From the NCBI GenBank assembly GCA_021234155.1, contig JAJEKV010000004.1:27796919-27860918 (forward strand): DNA of 64,000 nucleotides, written 5' to 3'. This stretch comes from Isoetes taiwanensis (lineage: Eukaryota; Streptophyta; Lycopodiopsida; Isoetales; Isoetaceae). Of this stretch, positions 46,234 to 57,079 are shown piece by piece; positions within the stretch are counted from its first letter, which is position 1; each line of letters begins with the position of its first letter. The translations under genes were made by a program, and so were the position numbers. The notes below the pieces were generated by a model. That model did not search any database and was not told the origin of the DNA. It saw only the letters and a list, made by a program, of their open reading frames with translations.

Positions 46234-47080
46234 TGTTAGAAAAATGAGGTCATTGCATAAGAGTGTGTCATGTGATATTCGAGCACATAAGGGGATTAGT
46301 GACCACATTTTGGCTCCCTTAGGCTAATGAGGATTCATACAAGCATTCATGAGAAGCAGTGGCAGTGAATGCAAGAAAGAAAAGCTCTGAAATTGAAAAG
46401 TGGCGGGCAGGTACTACCCTGAGGTTGCTACGCCCGCCAGAAATCGCTTGGTACCCCCTGCCCGCCACTTAGGGTTTTGGGTTGACTGGTCAACGGTCAA
46501 AGTCAACGACAGCTGGAACTTAAGGACAGCAGGGCATCCTATTATCTAGGCAAGTTGGAAAACTTTCTATATGAAGGGCATGCACGATTTGACAAGTGGA
46601 TATGTCCAGATTGGCAAGAAAATATTCATATATATAGGGATGATGGGGATAGGGGTAAAAGCATGCTAGGGTGTACCATCTAAAGTACTTTTTAGGGAGT
46701 GCGAAACTACCCAGAAAAGTACCCAGCACTGGGTACTGGGAACTTGCATAAATGCCGCAATAAACAATAAGTTTGAGAGTTAATTTATTTATTTTAGCCT
46801 CTAATAGTATTGTTATCCTCTAGTACTATAGATTGTCATGTTATTGACCCTCAATTCAAAAATTTTTGATTGATTTTAATGGAAAGGATAAACAGAAGGT
46901 ACTAGTTTTAAAAGTACTCAGTGTAGGTACTTTTGAGGGTTCCAAAAGTGGTACACCATAGCATGCTTTTACCCATAGATGTATGCATCTGTTGCAGATG
47001 AAGTGATAGGTGCGGGTTGGAAGAGGCAGAAGCTTATACTTGGTATACTTGAGTTCATATCCTAAGCTTTGATTCTAACA
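46234..47080 (+). repeat. Copia LTR4 with a MITE inside
   Basis: 847 bp: 521 bp LTR plus a 322-bp MITE (46653-46974) and 4-bp duplication. It is followed by the ctcca target duplication at 47081-47085. Confidence 0.95.
46653..46974. mobile_element. MITE, GGGTAAAAGCATG family, copy 3 (diverged, inverted)
   Basis: 322 bp, ends gggtaaaagcatgctagggt and the inverse of gggtaaaagcatgctatggt. Flanked by atag (46649-46652, 46975-46978); the other LTRs carry a single atag here. Its right end (tccaaaagtggtacacc) matches the inverse of the left end of copies 1 and 2, so it sits in the opposite orientation. The middle is clearly diverged from the other two. Confidence 0.95.
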
Positions 47081-47085
47081 CTCCA

Positions 47086-49086
47086 TGATTCACCTTGTTT
47101 TCCTAGAAAAACCCAGATTGCATGAAGTATAAACATGTAAGATATTCCATGTCAATGAGCACATAACATTAAATTTCATAGCCAAAATGGGCTTCGCACA
47201 TTTGGAGCAGTGTAGACATCACTGCATGTCTAAATCAAATTAAATTATCACCTACCTATGACAATGCTGATTATTACCCAAACAAATATTACAGTACAGA
47301 GAATCTCATCCATCCACACATAATAAGCAAAATAAATCACTGAAATGGAGCTCTAACAACTTGCAAATTAGGGTCCCCTGGCTTCAAGATAACAGTTTGG
47401 TTGTGCAATGTTTTCAAGATACATGTACATTACATCCATACCTCACCTCAATGAGAGAGTATTCTATCTTGAAGTAAAATGCAACACCATCGTGCAGTGG
47501 CAACATGAGTCCGATCCCACACTCTTAAATGCATCCGATGTAGCATCTGTCTTCCTAATCTGAGTCTCACCTCCACCATAGCCTGCGATGCATTGGGATT
47601 GTATAATATTCAGTAATGAAATATCCTTTACATAATCGTATGTATAAAACTGATTTATATAAAACAGTAAACAAAGAGTATGGCATTTGTGTCCTACCAA
47701 CATTCAAGTGGCAATAATTTTCATTTATATCAAACCTTACCATAAGCCTACCAGCAAAGGTAATAACAGCCACAAACAACTATAATTTTGCATGGAACAT
47801 TGTTATAATAAGGACATAATACATACCAATTAAGATGGTTTGAAAAAGAGGAGTAAACAGGCAGGAAATCGGGATCATATATTCTGATAGATCAATCCTA
47901 AGCAGAGCAATTTTGAAGAATAAGGAACGCGAAAAAAAACAAAGTCGTTTTCTTACCACCATAAACAGGAAGGAGAACATCTCCTTACAGCATCTGTAAA
48001 GCTAACAAAAGCTTTTCGAGAATGTCATTGTGCTTGGCGGTATATGCCTTCTCGACATGATTCGTAGAGCTGCTCAGAAACTATTTTACATGGAGAGGAA
48101 AATAGAAACACATATAAAGCACTGGACCAACAAAGCCACTTATATGTTAGTAGCACCAGCATGTATGGTTAGTGGAAAAGGTTGCTAGCCATTAAACTCC
48201 CGATCCACCATGACAGGAAGTGAAATGATCCACCATGACAGGAAATGAAATGGTCATTATAGACAATATAGGAGCAAGGAATGAAGATTCATATTTTTTC
48301 ACACGATGTCTTTATCCCCAAAGCTAAAAAACATAGAAAATTATACGCAAACCACTTACCCAGCAAATGCAAATAGCCAAACATATTAAACAAGTAAGTG
48401 CCAGGGTTTGTACACAATGGCTGCTTCTGAGACTGTAGATCAAATCTGAAACCAAATCAAATAAAAGAAAATACCTGCATGCTTGTATTTGATAGAATTT
48501 TCTGTTTGTGCAAATCTGAAAATATCAACACAGAAAATGGGACGTAGGCAGCGAAAGGGATCAATTGTGTCTCGCATGAGTCCGAAAGAAGAAAGTTGAG
48601 ATATTGAGCGGTCTGTTTGTTGAAAACTAAGTAAAATACCAGAGCTTTATGTTCTCTGGATGGATATGGAGCAATCTTCTACCTCCAGTCAGCACTTGCA
48701 ATCTGACAATTCTTCCATCTTCTACCTCCAGCCTGAATCGACACGTCCTTTCTTCAAATCCGGGCCTCCGTCTTTCTGCCTTATGCACCAGAAGCTGGCC
48801 TTATGCACCGGAAACACCTTTGCATCTGCACGAAACCATTAATTCAAGAATCTTCCAATGCTCTTCACTAATCGACAATCGTGGTATGCACGCCGCCATG
48901 CAGAAGGGGGCAATTTGCAGAAGGGAAAATTTGCCAATAAAATAGTAGTATGGAGAAATTCCTTCCTGAGTTTTGGAGAACCTGAAAGTTTTTCACGCAG
49001 AGAAACCCCTCAAAACCTTAGGAATTCGAGTTATATAAAATTCCAAAAATGTTTTTAGTCAGACCGAAAAATCCCAAATTAACAAG
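47086..49086. other. Unassigned DNA, possible gene fragment on the minus strand
   Basis: No gene can be supported. On the minus strand 47464-47600 reads CIAGYGGGETQIRKTDATSD and so on, and 48640-48780 reads RFRLEVEDGRIVRLQVLTGG; both look protein-like but have no extended open frame or recognised domain. They could be exons of an unidentified gene interrupted by the copia array. Confidence 0.3.
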
Positions 49087-49089
49087 ATA

Positions 49090-52000
49090 GATATTTTAGC
49101 CAAGCAAGTGGCTTTTTGATAAATTTTCACCACATTAATGGTACTGGTAATGGGAGCCCAATGGGCGTAAGTACAATTTTAATATAGGCAACCATGTATA
49201 TAGTAACATATATTTTAGCCAAGCAAGTGGCTTTTTGATAAATTTTCACCACATTAATGGTACTAATAACAGGAGCCCGATGTTGTCGGGCGTAAGTTCA
49301 TTTTTAGTATAGGCAACCATGCACAAGGAGTGTAAATTTGAGAGGGAGCCAAGATATGATATGATATGACGTGGAATGGGATAAGGGAGATGATATATTA
49401 CATTGATTGCTTGTGATGGCTTAATTCAATGCTCATCTTGGACCTTGGAGATGAGATAGACTGTAATGCATATCCTTTGTTGCCATCAAGATGAATTTGT
49501 GAAGAGTTTGAAATGACGGTCTTATATGCCACAAGGGATTATATAGGAGTAATAGAATGAGCTATCATATAAAGGACAAAAACTGAATATAAAAATAATA
49601 GAAAGAACTTTTGGAGAGACAAAACAAGAAGAAATATTCAATTTCCTTTTTTATTTTATTTATAAAAACGAATAGCAAGAAATGAATTTAAAGAAAAGTA
49701 CAATTTTTATTTTAGGCAGCCATGAAGTTGTAGATGTATGTACATTACCTCGCTAATTTAAAAAAAGGCTACATTACCTTGTTAATTTAGAAAAGGGCTT
49801 GCATAAAGTTTTCATGCTCTCAATTAGATTCTATATTCAACGAAAGAAGTAATAGAATAATATAAAGGACAAAAATTGAATATAAAAATAATAGAAAGAA
49901 CTTTTGGAGAGGTAAAACAAGAAGAAATCTTCAATTTCCCTTTTTCTTTTTGGTTATAAAAACGAATAGCAAAAAATGAATTTAAGGAAAAGTACAATTT
50001 TTATTTTAGGCAGCCATGAAGTTGTAGATGTATGTACATTACTTTGCTAATTTAGAAAAATGCTACATTACCTTGTTAGTTCAGAAAAGGTGTACATTAC
50101 CGAGGCTTGCATAAAGTTATCATGCTCTCAACTCATTCTATATTCAACGAAAGAAAGTTTTTCAAGAATAGAGTTGTATTGTGGTATAAAATAACGCAAA
50201 AGATAAGCTATTACTTGATCATCTAAAAGAGAACACATATGCACAAAAATTCCATGTTCTTTATATATTTAATAATGACAAAACAACTCTTAGAATGAAT
50301 CCAATAACATTTTGACATCCCCTTATCCCCGTGGTTTGCAGTCGCAGACATTTTTTTTCCTTAAGTCTACCTAATCCCTGTAATGAAAAACTCTCCAGCT
50401 ATCCACATGTTTTTCTTTTGTTTGATGACAATCTACTCACTTCTTGTAATCCTTTGTCTTCCATCTATTTCCTTCTCAAATAGCATGCAACAAATCATGT
50501 ATAGAACTCAATATTGGTACATCCAGATTTGTGAAACATACGCATACAATACTGCCTGCTTTCATTATGGATAATGGTTAGGAGAAAGCTTTTGTCTTCA
50601 ACAAGGCTACTATAATGTTGCTTCAATATCAAGGGTTGTCACAACCCATGACAACAAAGCTACTTTGATGTTGCTTCAATATCACAAGGTCCAACAGGAG
50701 TCAGTTCAACATGAGTTGTTTTGTTGGTGTGCTTTCTATACACGAGATAAAGGACCAATTGCACAGCACCACCAATTAAACCCACTATATTAGGACTCTG
50801 CAAATGAGCAATACAACAAGTTAAATTCCATTCAAAACTGCAAACAGCAACACAAACACAACAACAATACGTACAAAGATGTACCAATCCTTTGTGACCA
50901 GTGCGTAGAACAACCAAACAATGCTGTTGAGAAACACAAAAAGAGAGAGATAGAAGGGCATATATTCTGTGCTCCTTGTCTTATAAACTTGATACTATTT
51001 AGAATGCAACGAGCTTGGTTAGTCTTGAGCAAATAATAAACTATGCGAAAAGCATAAATAATTGTTTTAATTAATGGCATTACCATGATGCTCAAGGGAG
51101 AGAGATTCATCAAACTATTTAGCGCAGCACAAATTACACCGAAGAAATACATGCGAATATGATGATGGTGAGTGGCAAAAAATCCTATGAATATGATAGG
51201 AAGGATGCATGCAAGACTGGAAAGTATGTATAGGCGGAGTTTACCCTGCGGACATTGTAAACATTGTTAGTGTACAATTAAGAAAAAAAGAAAAAAAAAT
51301 CTAATGTCTAATGAAGGCAAGATGTGCTTAGTTACCATTGGAGAGAATTTCTTATTCTCCCTTGGAACTGTAGGAGCATAGTACCAAAACAAGCTAAGGT
51401 AGACCAACTCGATAAAACAACCAAAGCCATTGATAGTGAGAATGAGTGGACTGTGGCCTTTTAAGATGCCATAAACAACCCACAAGATACAATTGGCTAA
51501 TGTGGAGATGTAAGGGAAGGAAGAAAAATCCTCAGTAGACTTTCGCTTCCTAATCTCCAAAAACGTGGGACTGCACAAAATTAAAATAAACATGAGAAAG
51601 GAAACAAATATAATACTTTAAAAAAAACATCAAATAAGGAAAAAAAAACCATCAAAATAAGATATAGATATATAGAAGAATGAATAAAAAGAAAGGTGCT
51701 ATTTACATTGGAGAAACAAAAAGGCATACTGCTGTGGCATTGCCCACAACACCAAGGGTGGTTTTCAGCACTGTTTTCAACACCATGGTTAAACTTAATC
51801 TCAATAATCAATAAAAAAAAAACGACTAGTGTGTTAGAAGTCGACAGATAATAGATGTTGGATGCCCAAATAGTAGAATGATGAAAGCAGAAGAATACTG
51901 AATATCATAGAGTGGGTCTGCCTCTTATATTACTGAGGCTGGCTAAGATTATAAGCATTGGGATAAGTTTAGGGCATAAAAAAGGGCAGCCCTAAAATCT

Positions 52001-52661
52001 ATTATACCTTATTAAAACGTTCCGATAAGTAGGCGTAAAAAAGGCACATCTAAAATCTATTTTTAAGTTGTCATCGTATCAAAACATATATAAGGCAGTT
52101 CATAATTATTCTTTTATTTTTCTCTCAATCTAAATGCAGCTGAGCATGCCACGTGTGCATCTGAGCACCGCCATAGCCAGAAAGCTTTGAAGCCAGAAAG
52201 CCATAGCCATAGCCATAGCCAGAAGCAACGGGCCGAGAAGGCATCCCCGAAAGCCGTTTGGAGGTTGCCAAGGTATGTTATAGGACTGGTGAGCGCTTGT
52301 CGCCATAGCTGCTTAGATCTCTCAAGATTTCTTCACATTCTTTTCTGTTTCAAGTCTAAGAGTTCCCTGGCGCACAAGTGATTGCAAGTTCTTGGAAACA
52401 GGCTTTGTTCACAAAGCTATCGTGCTATTTACCTGCAATTCCTTTCCTTTTTTTGCTTGCAGGGTCTTAATCTTGAGGTAAAAGCTGAGGTAAGGACCTG
52501 GTCCGTTGGGAGGCCATAACATGTCAAAGACTAAATAAAAACGGTCTTACAACATGCACATCATGTCAGAAAATGCTGCGGCTATAACAGAAAATGCTGC
52601 GGCTATAACAAGATAGCAAGATATTTTATCTTTCTAAATGGAAACGTGTTTTGCCGCCAGG
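49090..52661. repeat. Segmental duplication, right copy (B)
   Basis: Same orientation as 21045-26446, and it retains the intact SWEET gene. It lacks the MITE, the SINE-like insert and the 1.39-kb block, so it preserves the empty sites. A local 19-bp repeat (aaaatgctgcggctataac, twice at about 52570-52610) is specific to this copy. Confidence 0.9.
50660..51786 (-). CDS. SWEET-family sugar transporter, five exons, 244 aa
   Basis: Exons on the minus strand: 51786-51707, 51570-51336, 51245-51084, 50994-50875, 50797-50660. All introns are GT-AG and the lengths (80, 235, 162, 120, 138) keep one frame to a TAG stop. SWEETs are seven-helix bidirectional sugar uniporters in the plasma or organelle membrane, built of two MtN3/saliva triple-helix repeats. 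Repeat 1: MVLKTVLKTTLGVVGNATAV, the PTF motif with KRKSTEDFSSFPYISTLANC, then TINGFGCFIELVYL. Repeat 2: LRLYILSSLACILPIIFIGF, LNSLMNLSPLSIM, KTRSTEYMPFYLSLFVFLNS, then PNIVGLIGGAVQLVLYLVYR. The 244-aa length is normal; the cytosolic tail is short. The usual intron between KST..FS and PY is absent. The clade and the sugar cannot be told from sequence alone. Confidence 0.92.
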
Positions 52662-54060
52662 AAACTCCCTGCGACCAGAGTTTTCCTCTGTAGTATGGAC
52701 ACTGGAACAAGGATTGGCAAAGATTTTCCAGATTTAGGCGATGGCGTTGGCAAACAAAAACGTGCAAATGTTCAAGAAGCTCTGTTCGAGCAATGAAAAA
52801 AGGCAAGATCTAACATGAAAGGGGATTTTTGCGACGAAGCTCCTTTTAAGGGAAGCTTTGATCCAGTGAAGCTCCAACAATCTCTAGCCTAAAGCAATCT
52901 CTAGAAACAGGGTATTAGCCGCTCACCATCTTCGCCAGATCTTGATCTAGAACTGTCGTGATCAAGAAACAAACATAAAACACAACAAGGGCGCAAGACC
53001 TTAGCGGCCCCACCAGAAACTGTGACCCTAAAAAGTTACCTTAAAAAAAGGTTCTGAAACCTTAGGAAATTTGAGGGTTCCTAAGGTTGCGGTGCCCAAA
53101 TAAGTTGAAAACTTTGTAAACTTTGTAAGTTTGAGTTAAGCTGGAAACTTATAAGTTTGAATATGAAGAAACAAGGTGCTGCGCGGGTGAAGGGGCCTAA
53201 ATCAAACTTGTGCGGGCCTAAATCAAACTTGTGCTTATGGTTGTTGGCTTAAGCTAAAGATAAATTTTGGAGAGAAATAAAATGAAATGTTTATTAGTTA
53301 TGTTTGCAGACCACGAGAACATTCAATATTATAGAAAATATAATCTAATGCATCCTCACACAGTAATGCATTAGCACCTTCTCCTAAATTTCCTCTCAGA
53401 GCAGTATCACCAACTTTCTGTTGTTGATCTTATGTTATATTGCATGTTGTTGCTTGAATGTCTTGCAAAGAGAATTGAACAAAAAAACCATAATCTGAAA
53501 AAAACAACACGACATACACAACAAAACCCTCGAGGGGAATTTTCCCTTATACATAATTTGACCGCCAAGAAGCCTAATTAAAGAAAAAAACTAGCTTTGA
53601 AAATTCATTTAAACTGCAATAGGGGCTACGATGGTGCTAATCCCTCTCTTTCTCTTTTGTATCCTCCCTCCCCCCTCCCCAAACCAAAAAAATCAATAGC
53701 CATGGATTCTTATTCTAGGGTGATCCATCGGTAGGCGGATGCTTCTCCGTTCTAATGCACTTATAGTCTTTGGAGGATGAAAACGAACTATGTAGCATCC
53801 ACGCAATGGAAATTATTGCATCTCTATGCCACTATCTTGATTCTTTGCGTTGTCATTCGTACAAAATAAAAAGGATTCGAAAGAATTAGAATTATTTAAT
53901 CCTCTAGAGAATATTGAAGAATCTGGTGAGTTGTCTAGGCTTCATGCCCTCATCTTGCATCTTATTGAAGGCTATGATGGAAACCTAACCTTGTTTGTAT
54001 GGGAAACTTACTTTAAAGAGTGAACAACACAAAAGAGGGGAAGTAAGGCTTCAACGGTAA
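52662..54060. other. Unassigned DNA
   Basis: No gene seen. A perfect 21-bp tandem repeat (gggcctaaatcaaacttgtgc, two copies at about 53193-53234) is present. The 67-aa minus-strand frame at 52603-52806 overlaps the duplication edge and has no motif. Confidence 0.5.
53193..53234. repeat. 21-bp tandem repeat, two copies
   Basis: gggcctaaatcaaacttgtgc occurs twice head-to-tail without mismatches. Confidence 0.9.
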
Positions 54061-54289
54061 AAATGCGGGGGAAGGCAAGCACGTGTGGCACAGATTCCAC
54101 CTACTTACTGCCATACGAAATAAAAGCTGGAGGTACGAATCTGACAGGTCTAGCTGGCAGGTACGAATCTGACAGTGTCTTAATCCGACAGACTGGGAAA
54201 GCTTCGAGCCAGTGGTCTTACAAAAATTTTTTACCTTATCTGTAACGCCATAGCCATGGCAACTTTTCCCATTCCGGTGCCTTCATGTG

Positions 54290-54450
54290 TGAAGCTTTGG
54301 CTATGGCGCTGCCTCCGAATACCACACGGCTCCATTCAACTGCATGCCATTCAAGCGTTGCATGCCTGATTCTGTATTTTGCATGCCTTTGCATGCGCAT
54401 TCCGGCGTCTTGCATGCATATCTGTTTCCCTATAAATCAGAGAAATCAAG
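54290..54450 (+). promoter_or_regulatory. Promoter-like module 1: CATGC cluster plus TATA box
   Basis: Five TTGCATGC/TGCATGC-type motifs lie within about 75 bp (54341-54418), followed by ccctataaatcag at about 54428. CATGCA (RY) elements bind B3-domain factors such as ABI3/FUS3/LEC2 in seed plants. The arrangement of RY motifs then TATA is promoter-like. A related module lies at 54600-54710. No clear gene is seen downstream. Confidence 0.45.
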
Positions 54451-54599
54451 TCCGGCTTAGATTTCTAATGGAGAGAGGAGATAAGATCTGGACGCTAAAG
54501 ATCGGAGCCCTCGAATACAGTAAATTGATTCTTCACCGATTTTGTTGCATGTGAATCTCTGAAGAAAACTTTGCAGTAACTTTATTCCGGTGCAGAGAG

Positions 54600-54712
54600 A
54601 CTCTGAAGCTATGGCTATGGCGCTATCTCCAACTGTTACTCCGCTCCATGCAGCTGCATGTGCCCGATCATTGCATGCCCGTTTCGGCACTTTGCATGCC
54701 TATAAATCAAGA
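54600..54712 (+). promoter_or_regulatory. Promoter-like module 2: CATGC cluster plus TATA box
   Basis: Diverged repeat of module 1: both begin with gctatggcgct, contain ctccat-gcatg strings and end with ctataaatca. Here four CATGC motifs precede gcctataaatcaagatc at about 54699. A short frame follows (ATG at about 54728, MFNVEPRDPALAMVLVWLQQ, 35 codons), then a 77-codon open frame at 54841-55071. Confidence 0.45.
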
Positions 54713-54830
54713 TCTTCATATCCAGTATGTTTAATGTAGAGCCAAGGGATCCGGCGCTTGCTATGGTATTGGTATGGCTGCAACAGTCTGGAGGTGATCC
54801 AACCGGTATGATCATGATTCTGAAAGCCTT

Positions 54831-55071
54831 ATGAAAAGATATGATCAAATCAAAACTTATACCTGTGAATGTTTTGAATGTGAACAAGCGCCGGAAAACG
54901 AAGCAAAAATGGAGAAGATCCTTAAGACTTTTACCAGCAGGACGCTTGCACAGGAAAACTCCGGATTCGAGGCAATGGCTGTGCCGATCACCACAGCTAC
55001 GCAAAGATTTAGCTAAAACTTCCTTTTCGGCCAGGCTTTCCGACATGAAAGACGAGCGCAAAGATGCCTGA
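54831..55071 (+). CDS. Weak overlapping small ORFs downstream of module 2
   Basis: Two overlapping plus-strand frames: 54831-55016 (MKRYDQIKTYTCECFECEQA) and 54841-55071 (basic, IKSKLIPVNVLNVNKRRKTK). Neither has a recognised domain. They are listed only because they follow a promoter-like module. They may be an unspliced first exon or chance. Confidence 0.2.
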
Positions 55072-55074
55072 TCT

Positions 55075-56745
55075 TGCTAAAGCCCTCTTTTGCCTTGTTT
55101 TTAACTATGGTTTACCATTCCTAATAAAATACCAGGGCTATTTATGGGTGATGGGATCCAGCACATCAAATAAGGCGGAAGGAACAAAGGGGAAGGGTTA
55201 TTGCATGGCGTAAGGTATGTCGGAATGCATGTCGAAAAGCAGGATCGATACACAAGAAACTCCAGCTTCGGATTCTAAGCCATGGCTGTGTCGAATGAGG
55301 CTTCAATTCCGTCCAGGTAACCCGACACAAATAGTCATCAAATTCGAGCTTTGGTCTGCCATCCCAGTTAACCGGTTGGAGCACCGCAATCCAGAAGGTA
55401 GGTGACCGCCACAGGGGACAATGGGTTTGGAGCAGTCACCAGCATATACTAGATATATTCCAGCATATACCTAGGATATGCCAAAAACCCACATAAACGC
55501 CTAAAAATGGAAGCATGTATTCTCTACTCTTCACATGGAATGCCCATCGAAGATACTTCCTAATACTCCACTCTTCACATGGAATGCCCACTAAAGATGG
55601 GCAACTAACTTCACTTACAGGTTGCCAACTTTTGCCCAACAATGCTAGACATAGTAACTAGTTAGGATATAGTGCAAGGTGGGCATGTCTGGAATGTATT
55701 CTACACAACATTTTGATGGTCTCTCATAAACTTCCAATGTTTTAGTTTGGTATTGTGGGAGCTGCTTGTGGCAATGGTTTGGACTAAGATTTAAACCCAG
55801 TATCGTATTAAAAATCGTATCTTTTGACGAATTTGAACAGCTTAATGGCGTTTAGTTGTTATTGAAGGAAAGATTTTGATGTTTTTATGGCACGTGCAAT
55901 GTTTGAATATGGAAAATTCGGAGACGTCATGTGATTGGCCTGCCTTGTGAGACACTGGACTGTTGCATGCCGGTAGAAAAGGGGGAGTTCCGCGCCAGCA
56001 CTGAAGGTGTTCCGAAATGGCGTAGAAGCCATGTTTGCTTTCGATTATTGTATCTCTGGTTCATATGCGGCAGTCTTGTGGCAAGCTTCTGAATTGATGC
56101 CATTTGGTTTTCGGCTGTTTATGGAAGTGATGTCAGGAGCTGTTCTTGACATCTGTGCCATTTATGTTAAGTGGAAAATCCGAAGATTGGAATTTTGTGG
56201 ATGGGATTTGATTTTGGCTTTGATTTGGTCTTCCGTTCTTCATGGAACTGATGTGCATAGCTGTTGATGATCTGTCTGTTCTGTTCCTATGTAAATGCTG
56301 GATCTAGCTGTCTGCTTTGAGACAGTTATCATTGGATGCTCGAAGAAGCGGAATGTAGGGGAATAGGGATGTTCTGGAAGGTTATAGATATGTTTTTGTG
56401 TGATCCATTGTACATGCTGTAATCTGTTGTGTTGGAATGTGAATAAGTGAGAGCTGCTAATGTACCAACCTTTTATGGGAATATTATGGTCGTATGCAAA
56501 GGCTGTGAATTTAATGGATGGTAAAATTAAATGTTTGCATGCTTGAGATCGACCTTAAAAGGTGGCAAAGCATTTTTTTTTTTGGGAAAAAAATGTTAGC
56601 CATTGATTTGGTGATGCTTGGGATATGCCGAGGATCAATGGTTGATATCCAGCCTTAAAAACGAAACCCATAATACTTATAAAAAGAATTATAGAGAGAG
56701 ACAAGTAATTCAACTATCATAATTGCGGCCGGTGCACTGCCTCTT
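55075..56745. other. Unassigned DNA
   Basis: Nothing recognised beyond the 86-aa frame at 56007-56267 (+), which lacks motifs. Two copies of an acactcttcacatggaatgcccac-like string occur at about 55530 and 55570. Confidence 0.5.
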
Positions 56746-56789
56746 TTGTGATAAGAGTCCATCATGCACAGACGATGAAAGATATGGGC

Positions 56790-57077
56790 TACAATCTTCG
56801 ATTGCTGGAAATTATGGGGGTACTGGCGGACAAGAATGATTATGTTAGAAAAGCGGATAAGGAGGGAGTAACGAGTTGCTTCAACTGGCTGCAGATGAAT
56901 GCAGGAATACAGAAATTGGATAGCTATGATTTGCTGATAGGCAACTTTGGAAAAATTTGTGTAAATTGCTGTGAGACGAACCCTACCGAGTATATTTGCA
57001 GAGCCTTATTGGCTAGAAATGTTGAAAAGAAAAAGAAAATCGGGGAAATCTCTACGGGCAGGAAGGTGGGTAAGTGA
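56790..57077 (+). CDS. Hypothetical small protein or exon
   Basis: Open frame whose first ATG is in MKDMGYNLRLLEIMGVLADK. It continues through FGKICVNCCETNPTEYICRA to a lysine-rich end (VEKKKKIGEIS). The composition is protein-like, with four clustered cysteines that might bind metal, but the spacing fits no finger I know. No upstream or downstream exon was identified. Confidence 0.3.
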   Translation, partial: YNLRLLEIMGVLADKNDYVRKADKEGVTSCFNWLQMNAGIQKLDSYDLLIGNFGKICVNCCETNPTEYICRALLARNVEKKKKIGEISTGRKVGK

Positions 57078-57079
57078 AA

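Larger units (their letters stand above)
32786..47080 (+). mobile_element. Ty1/copia tandem array: four LTRs, three internal regions
   Basis: Order: LTR1 (32786-33306), internal 1 (33307-37537), LTR2 (37538-38058), internal 2 (38059-41714), LTR3 (41715-42560), internal 3 (42561-46233), LTR4 (46234-47080). Domain order protease-integrase-RT-RNase H shows copia. Each LTR is 521 bp once the MITEs in LTR3 and LTR4 are removed. Internals 2 and 3 lack the same first 577 bp (primer site and gag N-terminus) with an identical junction. One ctcca pair encloses everything, so the array arose from one insertion followed by recombination, or inserted as a concatemer. Confidence 0.95.

Noticed and set aside
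48640-48780. Coding exon on the minus strand (RFRLEVEDGRIVRLQVLTGG)
   Set aside because: The frame is short and closed by stops on both sides, with no clear splice sites. Not strong enough to call.
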